A DNA stretch of 64,000 nucleotides from positions 1-64,000 of the forward strand of contig JBGASU010000001.1 of the NCBI GenBank assembly GCA_044229535.1, in the 5' to 3' direction. The notes below the pieces were generated by a model that was given only the letters and a program-made list of their open reading frames with translations, was not told the origin of the DNA and did no database searches. Of the stretch, positions 17,139-26,695 are shown one piece after another (the stretch's first letter is position 1; each line of letters begins with the position of its first letter). The position numbers and the translations under genes are program-made. Source of the DNA: CAZLFQ01 sp044229535 (GTDB lineage: Bacteria > Pseudomonadota > Alphaproteobacteria > Rickettsiales > Midichloriaceae).

Positions 17139-17813
17139 CTATGCTGCTTTTTTCTTATCATCCTTACTATTATCATGGGGCGTTTCAGGACGTTTATCAA
17201 CTATTTGATCAATTATGCCGAAATTTTTTGCATCTTCTGCAGACATAAAGTTATCTCTTTCCATTGCTTTTTCAATGGTAGCTAGCTTTTGTCCTGTATG
17301 TTTTACATAGAGTTTATTTACTCTATCTTTTATAGATAAAATTTCTTTCGCATGAATTTCAATATCGGTTGCTTGACCTTGATATCCACCTGAAGGTTGG
17401 TGAATCATAATTCTGGAGTTAGGAAGAGAATATCTCATTCCCACTTCGCCACCAGATAATAAAAATGAGCCCATAGAGCAGGCCTGCCCCAAGCATAAAG
17501 TTGCAACCTTTGGCCGTATATATTGCATTGTATCATATATAGATAAGCCAGCTGTAACAACGCCGCCTGGGGAATTGATATACATATATATATCTTTCTC
17601 AGGATTTTCTGATTCTAAAAACAATAGCTGAGCGACAATAATAGAAGCCATTCCGTCTTCTATCTGCCCATTTACAAATATTATACGTTCTTTTAATAAT
17701 CTTGAAAAAATATCAAACGAACGCTCGCCGCGTGGGGTTTGTTCAACAACTATGGGAACCAAATTCATCGAAGGTGAATTCCCAATATTTCCAAACAGTG
17801 TACTATTGTTCAT
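17139..17813 (-). CDS. clpP: ATP-dependent Clp protease proteolytic subunit ClpP
   Basis: Serine protease of 224 aa. The catalytic triad is Ser113 (GQACSMGSFLL), His138 (MIHQPSGGYQGQATD) and Asp187 (MERDNFM). It forms a double-heptamer chamber with ClpX. Its start lies 35 nt after the tig stop and it is followed by clpX. The C-terminal tail KDDKKKAA is lysine-rich. Confidence 0.97.
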   Translation of the reverse strand: MNNSTLFGNIGNSPSMNLVPIVVEQTPRGERSFDIFSRLLKERIIFVNGQIEDGMASIIVAQLLFLESENPEKDIYMYINSPGGVVTAGLSIYDTMQYIRPKVATLCLGQACSMGSFLLSGGEVGMRYSLPNSRIMIHQPSGGYQGQATDIEIHAKEILSIKDRVNKLYVKHTGQKLATIEKAMERDNFMSAEDAKNFGIIDQIVDKRPETPHDNSKDDKKKAA

Positions 17814-17848
17814 AATTTATACATTAAATTAGTTTGAGGTCTATCAGA

Positions 17849-19201
17849 TTAAGCTGCTTCACCATTAACTTTGAAGTCATCAGCATACTTTTCAAAGAAC
17901 TCTTTTGATGTAATCTCAGACTCTTTGCGCTGAATTTTAGTTAATATGAAATCCACAGCCTTTTCTTCAAGGATAGGACCCTTCAATCTCTCTAGGTTAT
18001 CAGGCTTAGAATAGAAATCTAGTACTATTTTTTCTTGACCAGGTCTCATCATAGCTTCTGCATATATGGCTTGTTGCAGGTCTTTCTCACCAACTTCAAT
18101 TTTATTTTCTCTTGCTGTTTCAGCTAATATGATTCCTAAGCGTACTCTACGTTTCGCAATAGCTTCATATTCTTTGCGCATATCAGCATCGGTTTTTCCT
18201 TTGAACATATCGGGATTTGTCTTGCGTTGCGCTTGAACCTCATTCCACATAGATTCAAAATCAATTTTGAACATTCCAGGCGGGATGTCGAAAATATATT
18301 CTGCATCAATTTTATCAAATAAAATCTTTTTCATTCTAAGTCTTGCAAGACCATTGAAATCAGCTTCTATTTTTTGGCGAATCATGTCATTCAATTTTTC
18401 CATGCTTTCTACGCCAAGTTTTTTAGCAAAATCATCATTTAAAGCTTCCACGCTTGATGGCTTCAATACCTCTGTAACTTTGACGTCAAAAATAGCAGGT
18501 TTATTTGCTAATTCTTTATTTGCATAATTTTTAGGGAAAGTTACGCGAACTTTTACTTGTGATCCAGCCTTTGCACCAACTAATTGCTCTTCGAATCCAG
18601 GGATGAATTGGTTAGAACCTAACTCAAGCCTAATGCCTTCACCTTTTCCACCTTCAAACTCTTTATCGTCAACTTTACCAACGAAATCTATCATCACAGC
18701 GTCACCTTTTTTAGCTGGTTGACCAGCAGGTGCGGTATCAAAGTTCTTGAAGTTTTTAAGGATATCTTCATGAGCCTTAGATAGGTCTTCATCAACAATT
18801 TTAATCTTTAAAGTATCTAATTCAACTTTAGCCCAGTCAACAGCAGGTACTGGGGGGAATTTTTCAACTTTTACAGTGAAAGTAAGACCAGCTTTATCTC
18901 CGCTTTCTTCAAACTTTTTTACTTCAACGTATGGTTGAAGCGCAGGCCTAATCTTTCTTTCTTCAAATACTGTACGCAATGTTGTATCTACTTCTTGCTC
19001 TATAGCTTTTGAAAGCATTTGTGGACCAACTTGTTTGCGAACCATGTTCATAGGCACTTTGCCATCTCTAAAACCAGCCATTTTAAAGGTTTTTTGATGT
19101 TCTTCTAACTCTTTTTCAACCTTATCCAAAACATCTTTAGCAGGAATTCTAATTTCCAATTCTTCAACTAAACCTTCGCTTTTTAGAACTTTAATATCCA
19201 T
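17849..19201 (-). CDS. tig: Trigger factor (ribosome-associated chaperone, prolyl isomerase)
   Basis: Protein of 450 aa. The N-terminal ribosome-binding domain contains the signature FRDGKVPMNMVRKQVG. An FKBP-type isomerase domain lies at about 165-245 (GDAVMIDFVGKVDDKEFEGG and FIPGFEEQLVGAKAG). The C-terminal helical chaperone domain follows. It binds nascent chains at the ribosome exit. It heads the tig-clpP-clpX operon; ccoI diverges upstream. Confidence 0.96.
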   Translation of the reverse strand: MDIKVLKSEGLVEELEIRIPAKDVLDKVEKELEEHQKTFKMAGFRDGKVPMNMVRKQVGPQMLSKAIEQEVDTTLRTVFEERKIRPALQPYVEVKKFEESGDKAGLTFTVKVEKFPPVPAVDWAKVELDTLKIKIVDEDLSKAHEDILKNFKNFDTAPAGQPAKKGDAVMIDFVGKVDDKEFEGGKGEGIRLELGSNQFIPGFEEQLVGAKAGSQVKVRVTFPKNYANKELANKPAIFDVKVTEVLKPSSVEALNDDFAKKLGVESMEKLNDMIRQKIEADFNGLARLRMKKILFDKIDAEYIFDIPPGMFKIDFESMWNEVQAQRKTNPDMFKGKTDADMRKEYEAIAKRRVRLGIILAETARENKIEVGEKDLQQAIYAEAMMRPGQEKIVLDFYSKPDNLERLKGPILEEKAVDFILTKIQRKESEITSKEFFEKYADDFKVNGEAA

Positions 19202-19329
19202 TTTATATCCTTGTTATTCGTTGGCATTGCTAGTCAAAATAGTCTATTTTGCGAGTAAGTAAATATAATTTTATTCACATCAGCTTAGAAACAGTTCATT
19301 ATACTATCTATCAACACATTTTTATTGAT

Positions 19330-21681
19330 ATGCATTGCGAGCATTGCGGAGCTTTATGTAAAGACAAGGATAGCAAATTCTGCTGTTTTGGGTGTGAAGC
19401 TGCATACAGAATAATCAGTAAGTTAGATCTGAATAAATACTATGAGTATTGTAAAACAATATATAATAAAAACCCTATGCAAGTTCATCAAGTTGAAAAT
19501 AAATTAAGCTATTTGCCCCATATTAAAGATATGGATGGTAATTTTAGGATTAACTTGATCGTTGAGGGTATACATTGCGGCTCTTGTGTATGGCTTATTG
19601 AGAGTACATTAAAAAAACAAGATAACGTTTTGAGTGCCAGAATTAACATGAGTACTAGGCGTCTAGTTATTGAATGGAGTGGTGAAAAAAAACAGGTTAA
19701 GCAATTCATAGATATCATAGAAAAACTTGGCTATAAATTAATCCCTTATGATGAGTTAATTAACGAAGAAGAGAGAAAATCAAAAGAAAATTTCTTACTA
19801 AAATGTATAGCAGTTTCTGGCTTCGCTTCTATGAGTATCATGATGATTTCCTTGGGTGTATGGGCGGGGAATCTTGATGATAGCATGGATCACTACGTGC
19901 GCCAGTTAATGCATTGGCTTTCTACTATGATCGCAATTCCTGCCATAATATATTCAGGTGTCCCGTTTTATAAATCTGCTTGGGCTGCGATAAAATCAAA
20001 GCGCAGCAATATGGATGTGCCAATTAGTATAGCGATAATTGTTTCGGCTCTTATCAGTCTTCAACAGATCTACCTTGGTGGGGTTTATACTTATTATGAT
20101 GCCGCTGTGAGCTTGGTTTTCTTTTTGCTTATAGGAAGATATTTAGATATTCGGGCGCGTAATAAAGCAAGTGAGCGGGCGCATAATATCATTTTAAGTC
20201 AAGTAAGATCTGTAACGTTATTGACCGATGGTAAGCTTCGCTTGGTAGAAATAAAAAAAGCAAAAGAAGGAGATATAGCTTTTATAGCTGTAGGTGAAAA
20301 AATCCCTGTTGATGGAGTCGTTATTGAAGGTGAATCGGAGGTAGACAATAGTCTAATCACTGGCGAAACAGTACCAATGAAAATAACAGAAGGTAGTCAT
20401 GTAAATGCTGGGACAATTAATTTAAATAGTCCAATAAAAGTTAGAATTAGCAAAGTTGGTGATAATACAGTACTAGCAGAAATAATAAAGTTGATGGAAG
20501 TTGCAGAGCAAGGAAAAGCTAGATATGTAAAAATAGCTGATAAAGTTTCAAGTTATTATACACCAGCAGTATTGATATTATCATTGATCACGCTATGTGG
20601 CTGGCTTTATATAGGAGGAAATTTTAATAATGCAATTCTTCATGCTGTATCAGTTTTGATTATAACATGTCCTTGTGCTCTAGGACTCGCTGTGCCAGTA
20701 GTGCAAGTGATTGCAAGTTCAAATTTAATGTCGAAAGGTGTCTTGATAAAAACTCCAGATGCATTGGAAAAACTTTCGGAAATAGATAGTGTGGTTTTCG
20801 ATAAGACTGGCACACTAACTGTTGGGAAACCGCAGTGGGTAAATAAAGATGATTTTACTCTTCAGGAAAGGAGAATAATTAGCTCTATTGCATCCCATAG
20901 CAAGCATCCTTTATCTCAAGCTGTTTATGATAGTTCATTCAAAACTTTGACAATGCAAATTGAAGAAATTCGAGGGATGGGGTTAGAAGCAGAAGCTGGT
21001 AACAGGAAATATTATTTAGGTAATAGAAAATTCTGTGAAGTAGAACATGAAATATTGGATGATAAAATAGAATTATGGTTTAGATCTTCTAAAACCAAAG
21101 TTAAACGTTTAATTTTAGAAGATAGACTCAAAGAAGATGCGAGTGATTTAGTAGCGTGGTTTAAGCAGATCAAAATGCAACCAATAATGCTTTCTGGTGA
21201 TAGAAGGTATGTTGTATCGCAAATTGCTTCTAAAGTTGGTATTACTTCGTATAAAGCTGAGGTGCGTCCAGTAGACAAGTTCCATTATTTAGAAGATTTA
21301 GCTAAACAAAAACATAAAGTTCTTATGGTGGGTGATGGATTAAATGATTCAGCTGCATTAAAAGCTGCGCATGTTTCTATTTCCCCATCTTCAGCGATTG
21401 ATATTACGCAAACAAGTGCTGATATAGTAATTCAAGGGGATAAATTATGGCCTATTAAAGATGTATATCTAACTTCTAAATTTGCCCATAAATTGGTAAT
21501 ACAAAATTTATCTCTTTCTTTGTTGTATAATGTAATAACTATACCAGTGGCAATGATGGGGCTTGCAACCCCAATACTTGCCGCTATTGTTATGTCTCTT
21601 TCGTCTATTATGGTTGTGGGTAATTCTATGAGGCTTAGAAGAAATAACAATATGTATGTTACAGGAGTATTAAGGTTTTGA
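19330..21681 (+). CDS. ccoI: Heavy-metal P1B-type ATPase, FixI/CcoI-like copper exporter for cbb3 oxidase assembly
   Basis: Protein of 783 aa from ATG 19330; the frame extends to TTG 19249, but the ATG begins exactly at the conserved cysteine domain. The N-terminal metal-binding domain has CxxC at 3-6 and CCxxC at 18-22. An HMA domain follows with GIHCGSCVW (Cys83, Cys86). The transport motif CPC is at 447-449 and the phosphorylated Asp491 is in DKTGT. The double N-terminal metal site is typical of FixI/CcoI, which supplies copper to cbb3-type cytochrome oxidase. No other cco/fix gene is in the window, so the physiological partner is inferred. Confidence 0.9.
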   Translation: MHCEHCGALCKDKDSKFCCFGCEAAYRIISKLDLNKYYEYCKTIYNKNPMQVHQVENKLSYLPHIKDMDGNFRINLIVEGIHCGSCVWLIESTLKKQDNVLSARINMSTRRLVIEWSGEKKQVKQFIDIIEKLGYKLIPYDELINEEERKSKENFLLKCIAVSGFASMSIMMISLGVWAGNLDDSMDHYVRQLMHWLSTMIAIPAIIYSGVPFYKSAWAAIKSKRSNMDVPISIAIIVSALISLQQIYLGGVYTYYDAAVSLVFFLLIGRYLDIRARNKASERAHNIILSQVRSVTLLTDGKLRLVEIKKAKEGDIAFIAVGEKIPVDGVVIEGESEVDNSLITGETVPMKITEGSHVNAGTINLNSPIKVRISKVGDNTVLAEIIKLMEVAEQGKARYVKIADKVSSYYTPAVLILSLITLCGWLYIGGNFNNAILHAVSVLIITCPCALGLAVPVVQVIASSNLMSKGVLIKTPDALEKLSEIDSVVFDKTGTLTVGKPQWVNKDDFTLQERRIISSIASHSKHPLSQAVYDSSFKTLTMQIEEIRGMGLEAEAGNRKYYLGNRKFCEVEHEILDDKIELWFRSSKTKVKRLILEDRLKEDASDLVAWFKQIKMQPIMLSGDRRYVVSQIASKVGITSYKAEVRPVDKFHYLEDLAKQKHKVLMVGDGLNDSAALKAAHVSISPSSAIDITQTSADIVIQGDKLWPIKDVYLTSKFAHKLVIQNLSLSLLYNVITIPVAMMGLATPILAAIVMSLSSIMVVGNSMRLRRNNNMYVTGVLRF

Positions 21682-21690
21682 AAAAAAACA

Positions 21691-21726
21691 TAAAAAAGTG
21701 CCTACACCTCGCGGTATAGGCACTTT
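21691..21726 (-). terminator. Rho-independent terminator of flgE
   Basis: An 8-bp stem (AGTGCCTA at 21697-21704 with TAGGCACT at 21717-21724) is followed on the minus strand by six T. It lies just past the flgE stop. It may also act weakly for the convergent ccoI gene. Confidence 0.8.
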
Positions 21727-21744
21727 AGGTTGTGACATTAACTA

Positions 21745-24570
21745 TTATGTATTAAATGTTCTATGTAATAAGTCTTCTTGAAGTTTATCAACTACGCTAA
21801 TTACTTTAGCACTGGCTTGATATTGTCGCTGTGCAAGAATTAGTTTTGTTAATTGGTCAGCTGTATCAGCATTTGATCCTTCAAGAGTGTAAGATAATAT
21901 TGTACCAACACCATCTTGCCCTGCTTCTTTTAAGTTAAATGGACCAGAGTCTTTACTTGCCGAGAAAACGTTACCTGACATTGCTGTTAAACCATTTCTA
22001 TTGGCGAAGTCTGCAATTGCCAACTTAAAGATTTTTCTAGTTCTGCTGTTTGTAAAGCCTGCAACTAAATAGCCATCTGCATCAACTGTTATACTATTTA
22101 ACTGACCTGTTGACCAGCCGTCCGCTTCTTTAGAGCGAATAGAGTAGTTTCCAGATACTTGGCCAATACCTCCTGCAGTACCTATATCTCCATAGTTAAC
22201 GGTGACTATATTAGGGTCTGCTCCAACAATTGCTGACCAGTTGATAACTATACTTTCGTCTAGTGATTTGATCTGGCTTGAAGCGCTTGTGTTCTTTAAA
22301 TCAAGAGCTTCAGCAATAGTTTCATTAACTCCAGTGCCGACTGGAGTGCCAATGATAGCGGTGTCGCCTCCAAAGGTCATGCTTAAAGAAGGGTTTTTTG
22401 GCTGTATTTTTAATCTATATGTGTCTTTTACAGTGCCAGTTATAACTTCAGCTGATAAAGCAAAAGGACCATCTGTTTTATTAATTTGCTCTGCTAGATC
22501 ATATAAAGAGATAAAGCTATTTCCTTTTATATTATCAGAGCTTGTAATATTTAAGTCGGTACCAAGAGTTGTGGCAGGGCTTTCACTGAACTCTAGGTAT
22601 TTTGTCGAGTCAATAGGCCTAATATCGATCTTATATTTGCTGTTTTCAAATACTATATCGGCTCTGACTAGGTCACGTAAGGTTGAAGTAGTATTAATTT
22701 GGTTTGCAATATTCTTTAATACAGCAAGGTCTGTTGTGCCAGTACCACGAGTAATGTTAAATACTTGACCAGGATCTGTTGCTGATATTTTGTAAGTTAA
22801 AACTAATTGGTCCGTAGATGTTCCAACTAAGTCTGTTCCAGTAGCAGAGAATAAATCGCTATCAGCTATCATGCTGCCATAATAGAAAGTTTTTCTTTCG
22901 CTCGTTGTTCCAGCAGAAACATCAACTTCAAATTTTTGGCCGATAGTTGCTCCTAACGCTAAATGAGGAGAGGCTACATCTTTAGTTTTGGAAATTTGTG
23001 GCATACTCAAAGATGATTGTAAATTACCTCTGCCATCGAAAGTCAAGATACCAGATTGTAATAAACCATCAGTTCTGCCAGGAATGTTAACTTTTGATGA
23101 ATCGGCAGAAAAAGCCTCAACCGCCCACCTATTTGTATCTAATTTTAAGAAGGCAACAATCATCACGTGTTTGTTACCCATACTATCATAGACTTCAATA
23201 TCTTGGCTGAAGTGCGATTTGAATTTACCACCAGCAATGTTATTGAAGGAATCGTAAGGATCGTAATTAGAGCTTAAATAACCTTGCTTGATGCCAAATT
23301 CAGACATAAAGTCCCCTTTCCCAGAATTTTCAATAAACAAAGGATTCACAGAAGAGAATGTGATTGTTGTACCAACGCTATCGGAAGAATAAGATTTAGC
23401 TTCAACAGACTCTTTATTTAATAAAAACTCTAGGTCTTCGAGTGATGCAAATCTGCCTTTGAGATTTTTATTTGATTCAGGTGTTATAAAAGCTTTTATA
23501 TTTTTTTCGTCATTTAAGCCAACATCGTTTCTGAAGGTGCTATCTCCTAGCATAGTTAGAGAGTAATGCGATTTATCAGGAGCGATTAACAAACTTGATT
23601 TAAGTACGCCACCTTCATAATGGGTTACAACACGTGCTTTGACAGAGTAATCACCAGTAGATTTTTCGTTTATCTGTTCAGCTAGATTTTCTAGAACTTC
23701 TTTGTTTGATGCACCAGAGCCACGTGTAAATTCTGGGGATTTGATATCGTTAACTTGGAATTGTAGTTTGTGTGTAGACAGTTTTGTACCACCGTTTTGA
23801 ACTAGATCAGTGCCACTGCTTACAAAGGATATGGATTCTGCAAATCCACCATATTCCAAGATACTTTCAGTTTTAATTAATGAATCAGGAACATATTTAG
23901 TCAACTTTATTCCATCTCCTTTAGTAAGTGCGTTTTCTTTATTAGGAAAGAGAATATCTTTTTTGCCAATATTGAAATTATCAGGAGAAGATTTGAGTCC
24001 ACTTCCCAATATATTAATTGTAGCAACCCCACCACCAGCAACTCTTTGATCGGAATTCAAGTTCGCACTTAAAAGGATTTTTGTTGTAGATGAAGCTTCA
24101 GAGATTAGTTGCTTAACGTCAACAAGCGACAAGCTTGAAGGTAAAGATTTAGTTTCTGGTAGTTCTCCTGATGCATCCAAAGGCCAGCCTACTAGTAAAT
24201 AATTTGCACCATTCACAAATCTACCCAAGCTATCTCTTCTAAATGAACCTTCGCGAGTGAAATATAGATTCTCAATCTTGCCAGTTTCATCGACTTTATC
24301 GGTTACTACAAAAAAGCCAGCTCCTGATATTGCTAAGTCAGTCCCTATGGCAGTTTTAGTCATACTGCCTTGATGATCTATTAATTGCCTTGTTGTACTA
24401 ACAACGCCGCCAGCAGATTTTCCTGAGGCATTAACGACTGTTTGAGCATGCGCTTCGAAACCTTTATAACCACTGGTTTGAACGTTTGCTATGTTACCTG
24501 CGAATTCTTCAATTCGTCTATCGGTTTCTGTCATGCTTGACACGGAAGAGGATATCGCACCTGTAGCCAT
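21745..24570 (-). CDS. flgE: Flagellar hook protein FlgE, enlarged
   Basis: Protein of 941 aa. The N-terminal rod/hook helix region is conserved (NIANVQTSGYKGFEAH), followed by ISGAGFFVV and FTREGSFRRDSLGRFVN. The C-terminus has the coiled-coil end ADQLTKLILAQRQYQASAKVISVVDKL (shown in part). FlgE polymerises into the hook that joins rod and filament. Typical FlgE is about 400-550 aa; here a long Ser/Thr-rich central region makes it roughly twice that. It is the only flagellar gene in the window. A ribosome-binding GGAGA precedes the ATG, and a sigma-54 promoter lies upstream. Confidence 0.92.
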   Translation of the reverse strand: MATGAISSSVSSMTETDRRIEEFAGNIANVQTSGYKGFEAHAQTVVNASGKSAGGVVSTTRQLIDHQGSMTKTAIGTDLAISGAGFFVVTDKVDETGKIENLYFTREGSFRRDSLGRFVNGANYLLVGWPLDASGELPETKSLPSSLSLVDVKQLISEASSTTKILLSANLNSDQRVAGGGVATINILGSGLKSSPDNFNIGKKDILFPNKENALTKGDGIKLTKYVPDSLIKTESILEYGGFAESISFVSSGTDLVQNGGTKLSTHKLQFQVNDIKSPEFTRGSGASNKEVLENLAEQINEKSTGDYSVKARVVTHYEGGVLKSSLLIAPDKSHYSLTMLGDSTFRNDVGLNDEKNIKAFITPESNKNLKGRFASLEDLEFLLNKESVEAKSYSSDSVGTTITFSSVNPLFIENSGKGDFMSEFGIKQGYLSSNYDPYDSFNNIAGGKFKSHFSQDIEVYDSMGNKHVMIVAFLKLDTNRWAVEAFSADSSKVNIPGRTDGLLQSGILTFDGRGNLQSSLSMPQISKTKDVASPHLALGATIGQKFEVDVSAGTTSERKTFYYGSMIADSDLFSATGTDLVGTSTDQLVLTYKISATDPGQVFNITRGTGTTDLAVLKNIANQINTTSTLRDLVRADIVFENSKYKIDIRPIDSTKYLEFSESPATTLGTDLNITSSDNIKGNSFISLYDLAEQINKTDGPFALSAEVITGTVKDTYRLKIQPKNPSLSMTFGGDTAIIGTPVGTGVNETIAEALDLKNTSASSQIKSLDESIVINWSAIVGADPNIVTVNYGDIGTAGGIGQVSGNYSIRSKEADGWSTGQLNSITVDADGYLVAGFTNSRTRKIFKLAIADFANRNGLTAMSGNVFSASKDSGPFNLKEAGQDGVGTILSYTLEGSNADTADQLTKLILAQRQYQASAKVISVVDKLQEDLLHRTFNT

Positions 24571-24612
24571 AAATTATCTCCAAATACTTTTTGGTTTAGT
24601 TATAGGTTGTGA

Positions 24613-24627
24613 GCAATATCCGTGCCA
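24613..24627 (-). promoter_or_regulatory. Predicted sigma-54 promoter of flgE
   Basis: The minus strand reads TGGCACGGATATTGC, which fits TGGCAC-N5-TTGC with GG and GC separated by exactly 10 nt. The predicted transcript start is about 30 nt before the flgE ATG, leaving room for the GGAGA ribosome-binding site. The sequence match is seen directly; presence of RpoN is assumed. Confidence 0.7.
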
Positions 24628-24676
24628 AAGAATTTATTTTATGTTACAACTGAATCAAACGGCTATTTAGACTTTA

Positions 24677-25393
24677 ATGAACTTACAGGATCAGGCAATT
24701 TTACTAACGCAGCAGAAGTTTCAAGAATCTTCTTACATAGTAACTTTTTTTACTCAAAGTCATGGGATTATCAAAGGTTTTATTAGGGCGAATAAAAAGA
24801 ATAAGTCAGATTTATTATCTGGTAATATAGTCAATATATCGTGGAATGCTAGACTTGGTGAGCATTTGGGAAGAGTTAGTATAGAGCCAATTAGGAATGT
24901 TTTTACAATAATAGGGCAAGATAAATCTAAACTTTCATTATTGAATTCAGCGTTGGCAATGTGTTTGTTATTTTTACATGAGAATGATCCTCAGGTATCG
25001 GTTTATAATGCTTTTATATCATTGATAGATTCGCTTGATGATGAATCTAAAAGGGTTAAGAATTACTTGTTATTAGAGTTAGAGCTGCTAAAAAAATCTG
25101 GCTACGGGATGGACTTATCTAGGTGTATTGCCACGAATAGTTCTGAAAATTTAAAATACATCTCGCCAAAGTCGGGTGCGGCAGTTTCTGCGGATGCTGG
25201 TGAGCCATACAAAGACAAAATGTTCAAATTACCTCGCTTTTTTCTTGATTGTACGGAAGATTCATCGAATGAAGATTTAGAAGAAGCTTATAAAATATTA
25301 ACTTATTTCATAGAGAAGTTTTTCTTAATTCCCAATAATAAAAATTTGCCACAAGCGCGTTCTAATGTTTTATTTAGTCAGTTTGTTTTGTAA
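24677..25393 (+). CDS. recO: DNA repair protein RecO
   Basis: Protein of 238 aa with the RecO N-terminal OB fold (QDQAILLTQQKFQESSYIV, then FTQSHGIIKGFIRANKK) and a helical C-terminal domain. RecO with RecR loads RecA on SSB-coated single strands. The C-terminal domain lacks an obvious full CxxC zinc site, as in many alphaproteobacterial RecO proteins. It diverges from flgE with a 106-nt gap that holds the sigma-54 site. Confidence 0.9.
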   Translation: MNLQDQAILLTQQKFQESSYIVTFFTQSHGIIKGFIRANKKNKSDLLSGNIVNISWNARLGEHLGRVSIEPIRNVFTIIGQDKSKLSLLNSALAMCLLFLHENDPQVSVYNAFISLIDSLDDESKRVKNYLLLELELLKKSGYGMDLSRCIATNSSENLKYISPKSGAAVSADAGEPYKDKMFKLPRFFLDCTEDSSNEDLEEAYKILTYFIEKFFLIPNNKNLPQARSNVLFSQFVL

Positions 25394-25417
25394 CGTTATA
25401 GAAACCGAGGTTCGTTT

Positions 25418-26680
25418 ATGCAAAAACTAAAAAGAACAGCAGCTAGCGCTATGGTAGGCAATGCTTTGGAGATGTATGACTTCGCTTTATGCGGGGTTTT
25501 TGCGCAAGTGATAGCAGCTGAGTTCTTCCCAAAAGAAGTGCCGTTTGCTGCGTTTCTAGCGGTACTGGGAATTTATGCATCTGGTTTTTTTATGCGTCCA
25601 CTTGGTGGATTGGTATTTGGATATTTAGGAGATATATTTGGTAGGCGTTTAGTATTATCTATTACAACTCTTTTAATGGCGGCGCCTACTTTAATTATAG
25701 GTATATTACCAAGCTATGAGACGCTTGGTATGTTGGCACCTTTTATAATTTTATTATGTCGTTTATTGCAAGGGTTGTGTGCTGGGGCAGAATATAGTAG
25801 TGCTTCCATATTTCTAATAGAGCATTTTAATGCAAAAAGATTACCAGCATTCGCAGGGAGTTTAGTTTCGGCTGCTGGGTCTTTAGGGCCAATAATGGTG
25901 CTTGGCTCGTCGTATTTGGTATCTCAAGAGATTATAAGTTGGCGCGCGCCTTTTATATTTGGTGCATTATTGGCAGTAATATCGGTTTACATAAGGATGC
26001 ATACAGATGAATCTCCTGAATTTTTATCTCAAAAATCTAAAATGGTAAGGTGGCCAATACTTAAGATTTTTAAATCATATCCTAGAGAGTTTTTAGTCAC
26101 TGTCGCTATTGGTGCTTTTCAAGGGACTTTAGTATTTTTGTTGTTTGTATATATGAAAATATACATGACAACACAAACAAATTTAGACGTGAAAGATATT
26201 GCCTTTTTTAATTTAAGTGCGCTACTTACTTTTTGTTTTTTAACCCCAGTTTTGGGCTATATTGCTGGTAAATTTGGGCATGTTAGAACTATGCGAATAG
26301 GATTGATATCGTTGTTGTTTTATTTGTATCCATGTTTTTCATTTATAGTTATAGAAAGTTATGGTGAGATTCTTTTTAGTCAGATTTTTCTGGCTGTGCT
26401 GATAGGGCTTTCTATTTGTGCAGCAAGCGCGATCATGAATGCAATGTTCCCAGTTAATTTGCGCTGTAGTGGTATAGCATTTGGCTATAATTTAGGAGTA
26501 GCTTTATTTGGTGGCACTATGCCATTACTTTGTGAATGGCACATGTCTGTCTATGGTAATCAACTAGCTCCTGCGTTTTTTGCACTATTCACTGTAATTA
26601 TAGGTTTAGCTGCGATTCAATTATTAGTGCCAAAAACAATCAGGGAGGCTAGGGGGCCTGTATTTATTCCTGCCACCTAG
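25418..26680 (+). CDS. MFS transporter, metabolite:H+ symporter family (ProP/ShiA-like)
   Basis: Integral membrane protein of 420 aa with about 12 hydrophobic segments. The N-terminus GNALEMYDFALCGVF and the loop GYLGDIFGRRLVL (MFS motif A) match the ProP-like family that Rickettsiales carry in many copies for osmolyte or dicarboxylate uptake. The substrate cannot be told. It begins 25 nt after recO and is probably cotranscribed. Confidence 0.88.
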   Translation: MQKLKRTAASAMVGNALEMYDFALCGVFAQVIAAEFFPKEVPFAAFLAVLGIYASGFFMRPLGGLVFGYLGDIFGRRLVLSITTLLMAAPTLIIGILPSYETLGMLAPFIILLCRLLQGLCAGAEYSSASIFLIEHFNAKRLPAFAGSLVSAAGSLGPIMVLGSSYLVSQEIISWRAPFIFGALLAVISVYIRMHTDESPEFLSQKSKMVRWPILKIFKSYPREFLVTVAIGAFQGTLVFLLFVYMKIYMTTQTNLDVKDIAFFNLSALLTFCFLTPVLGYIAGKFGHVRTMRIGLISLLFYLYPCFSFIVIESYGEILFSQIFLAVLIGLSICAASAIMNAMFPVNLRCSGIAFGYNLGVALFGGTMPLLCEWHMSVYGNQLAPAFFALFTVIIGLAAIQLLVPKTIREARGPVFIPAT

Positions 26681-26695
26681 TTATAATACCCCAAC

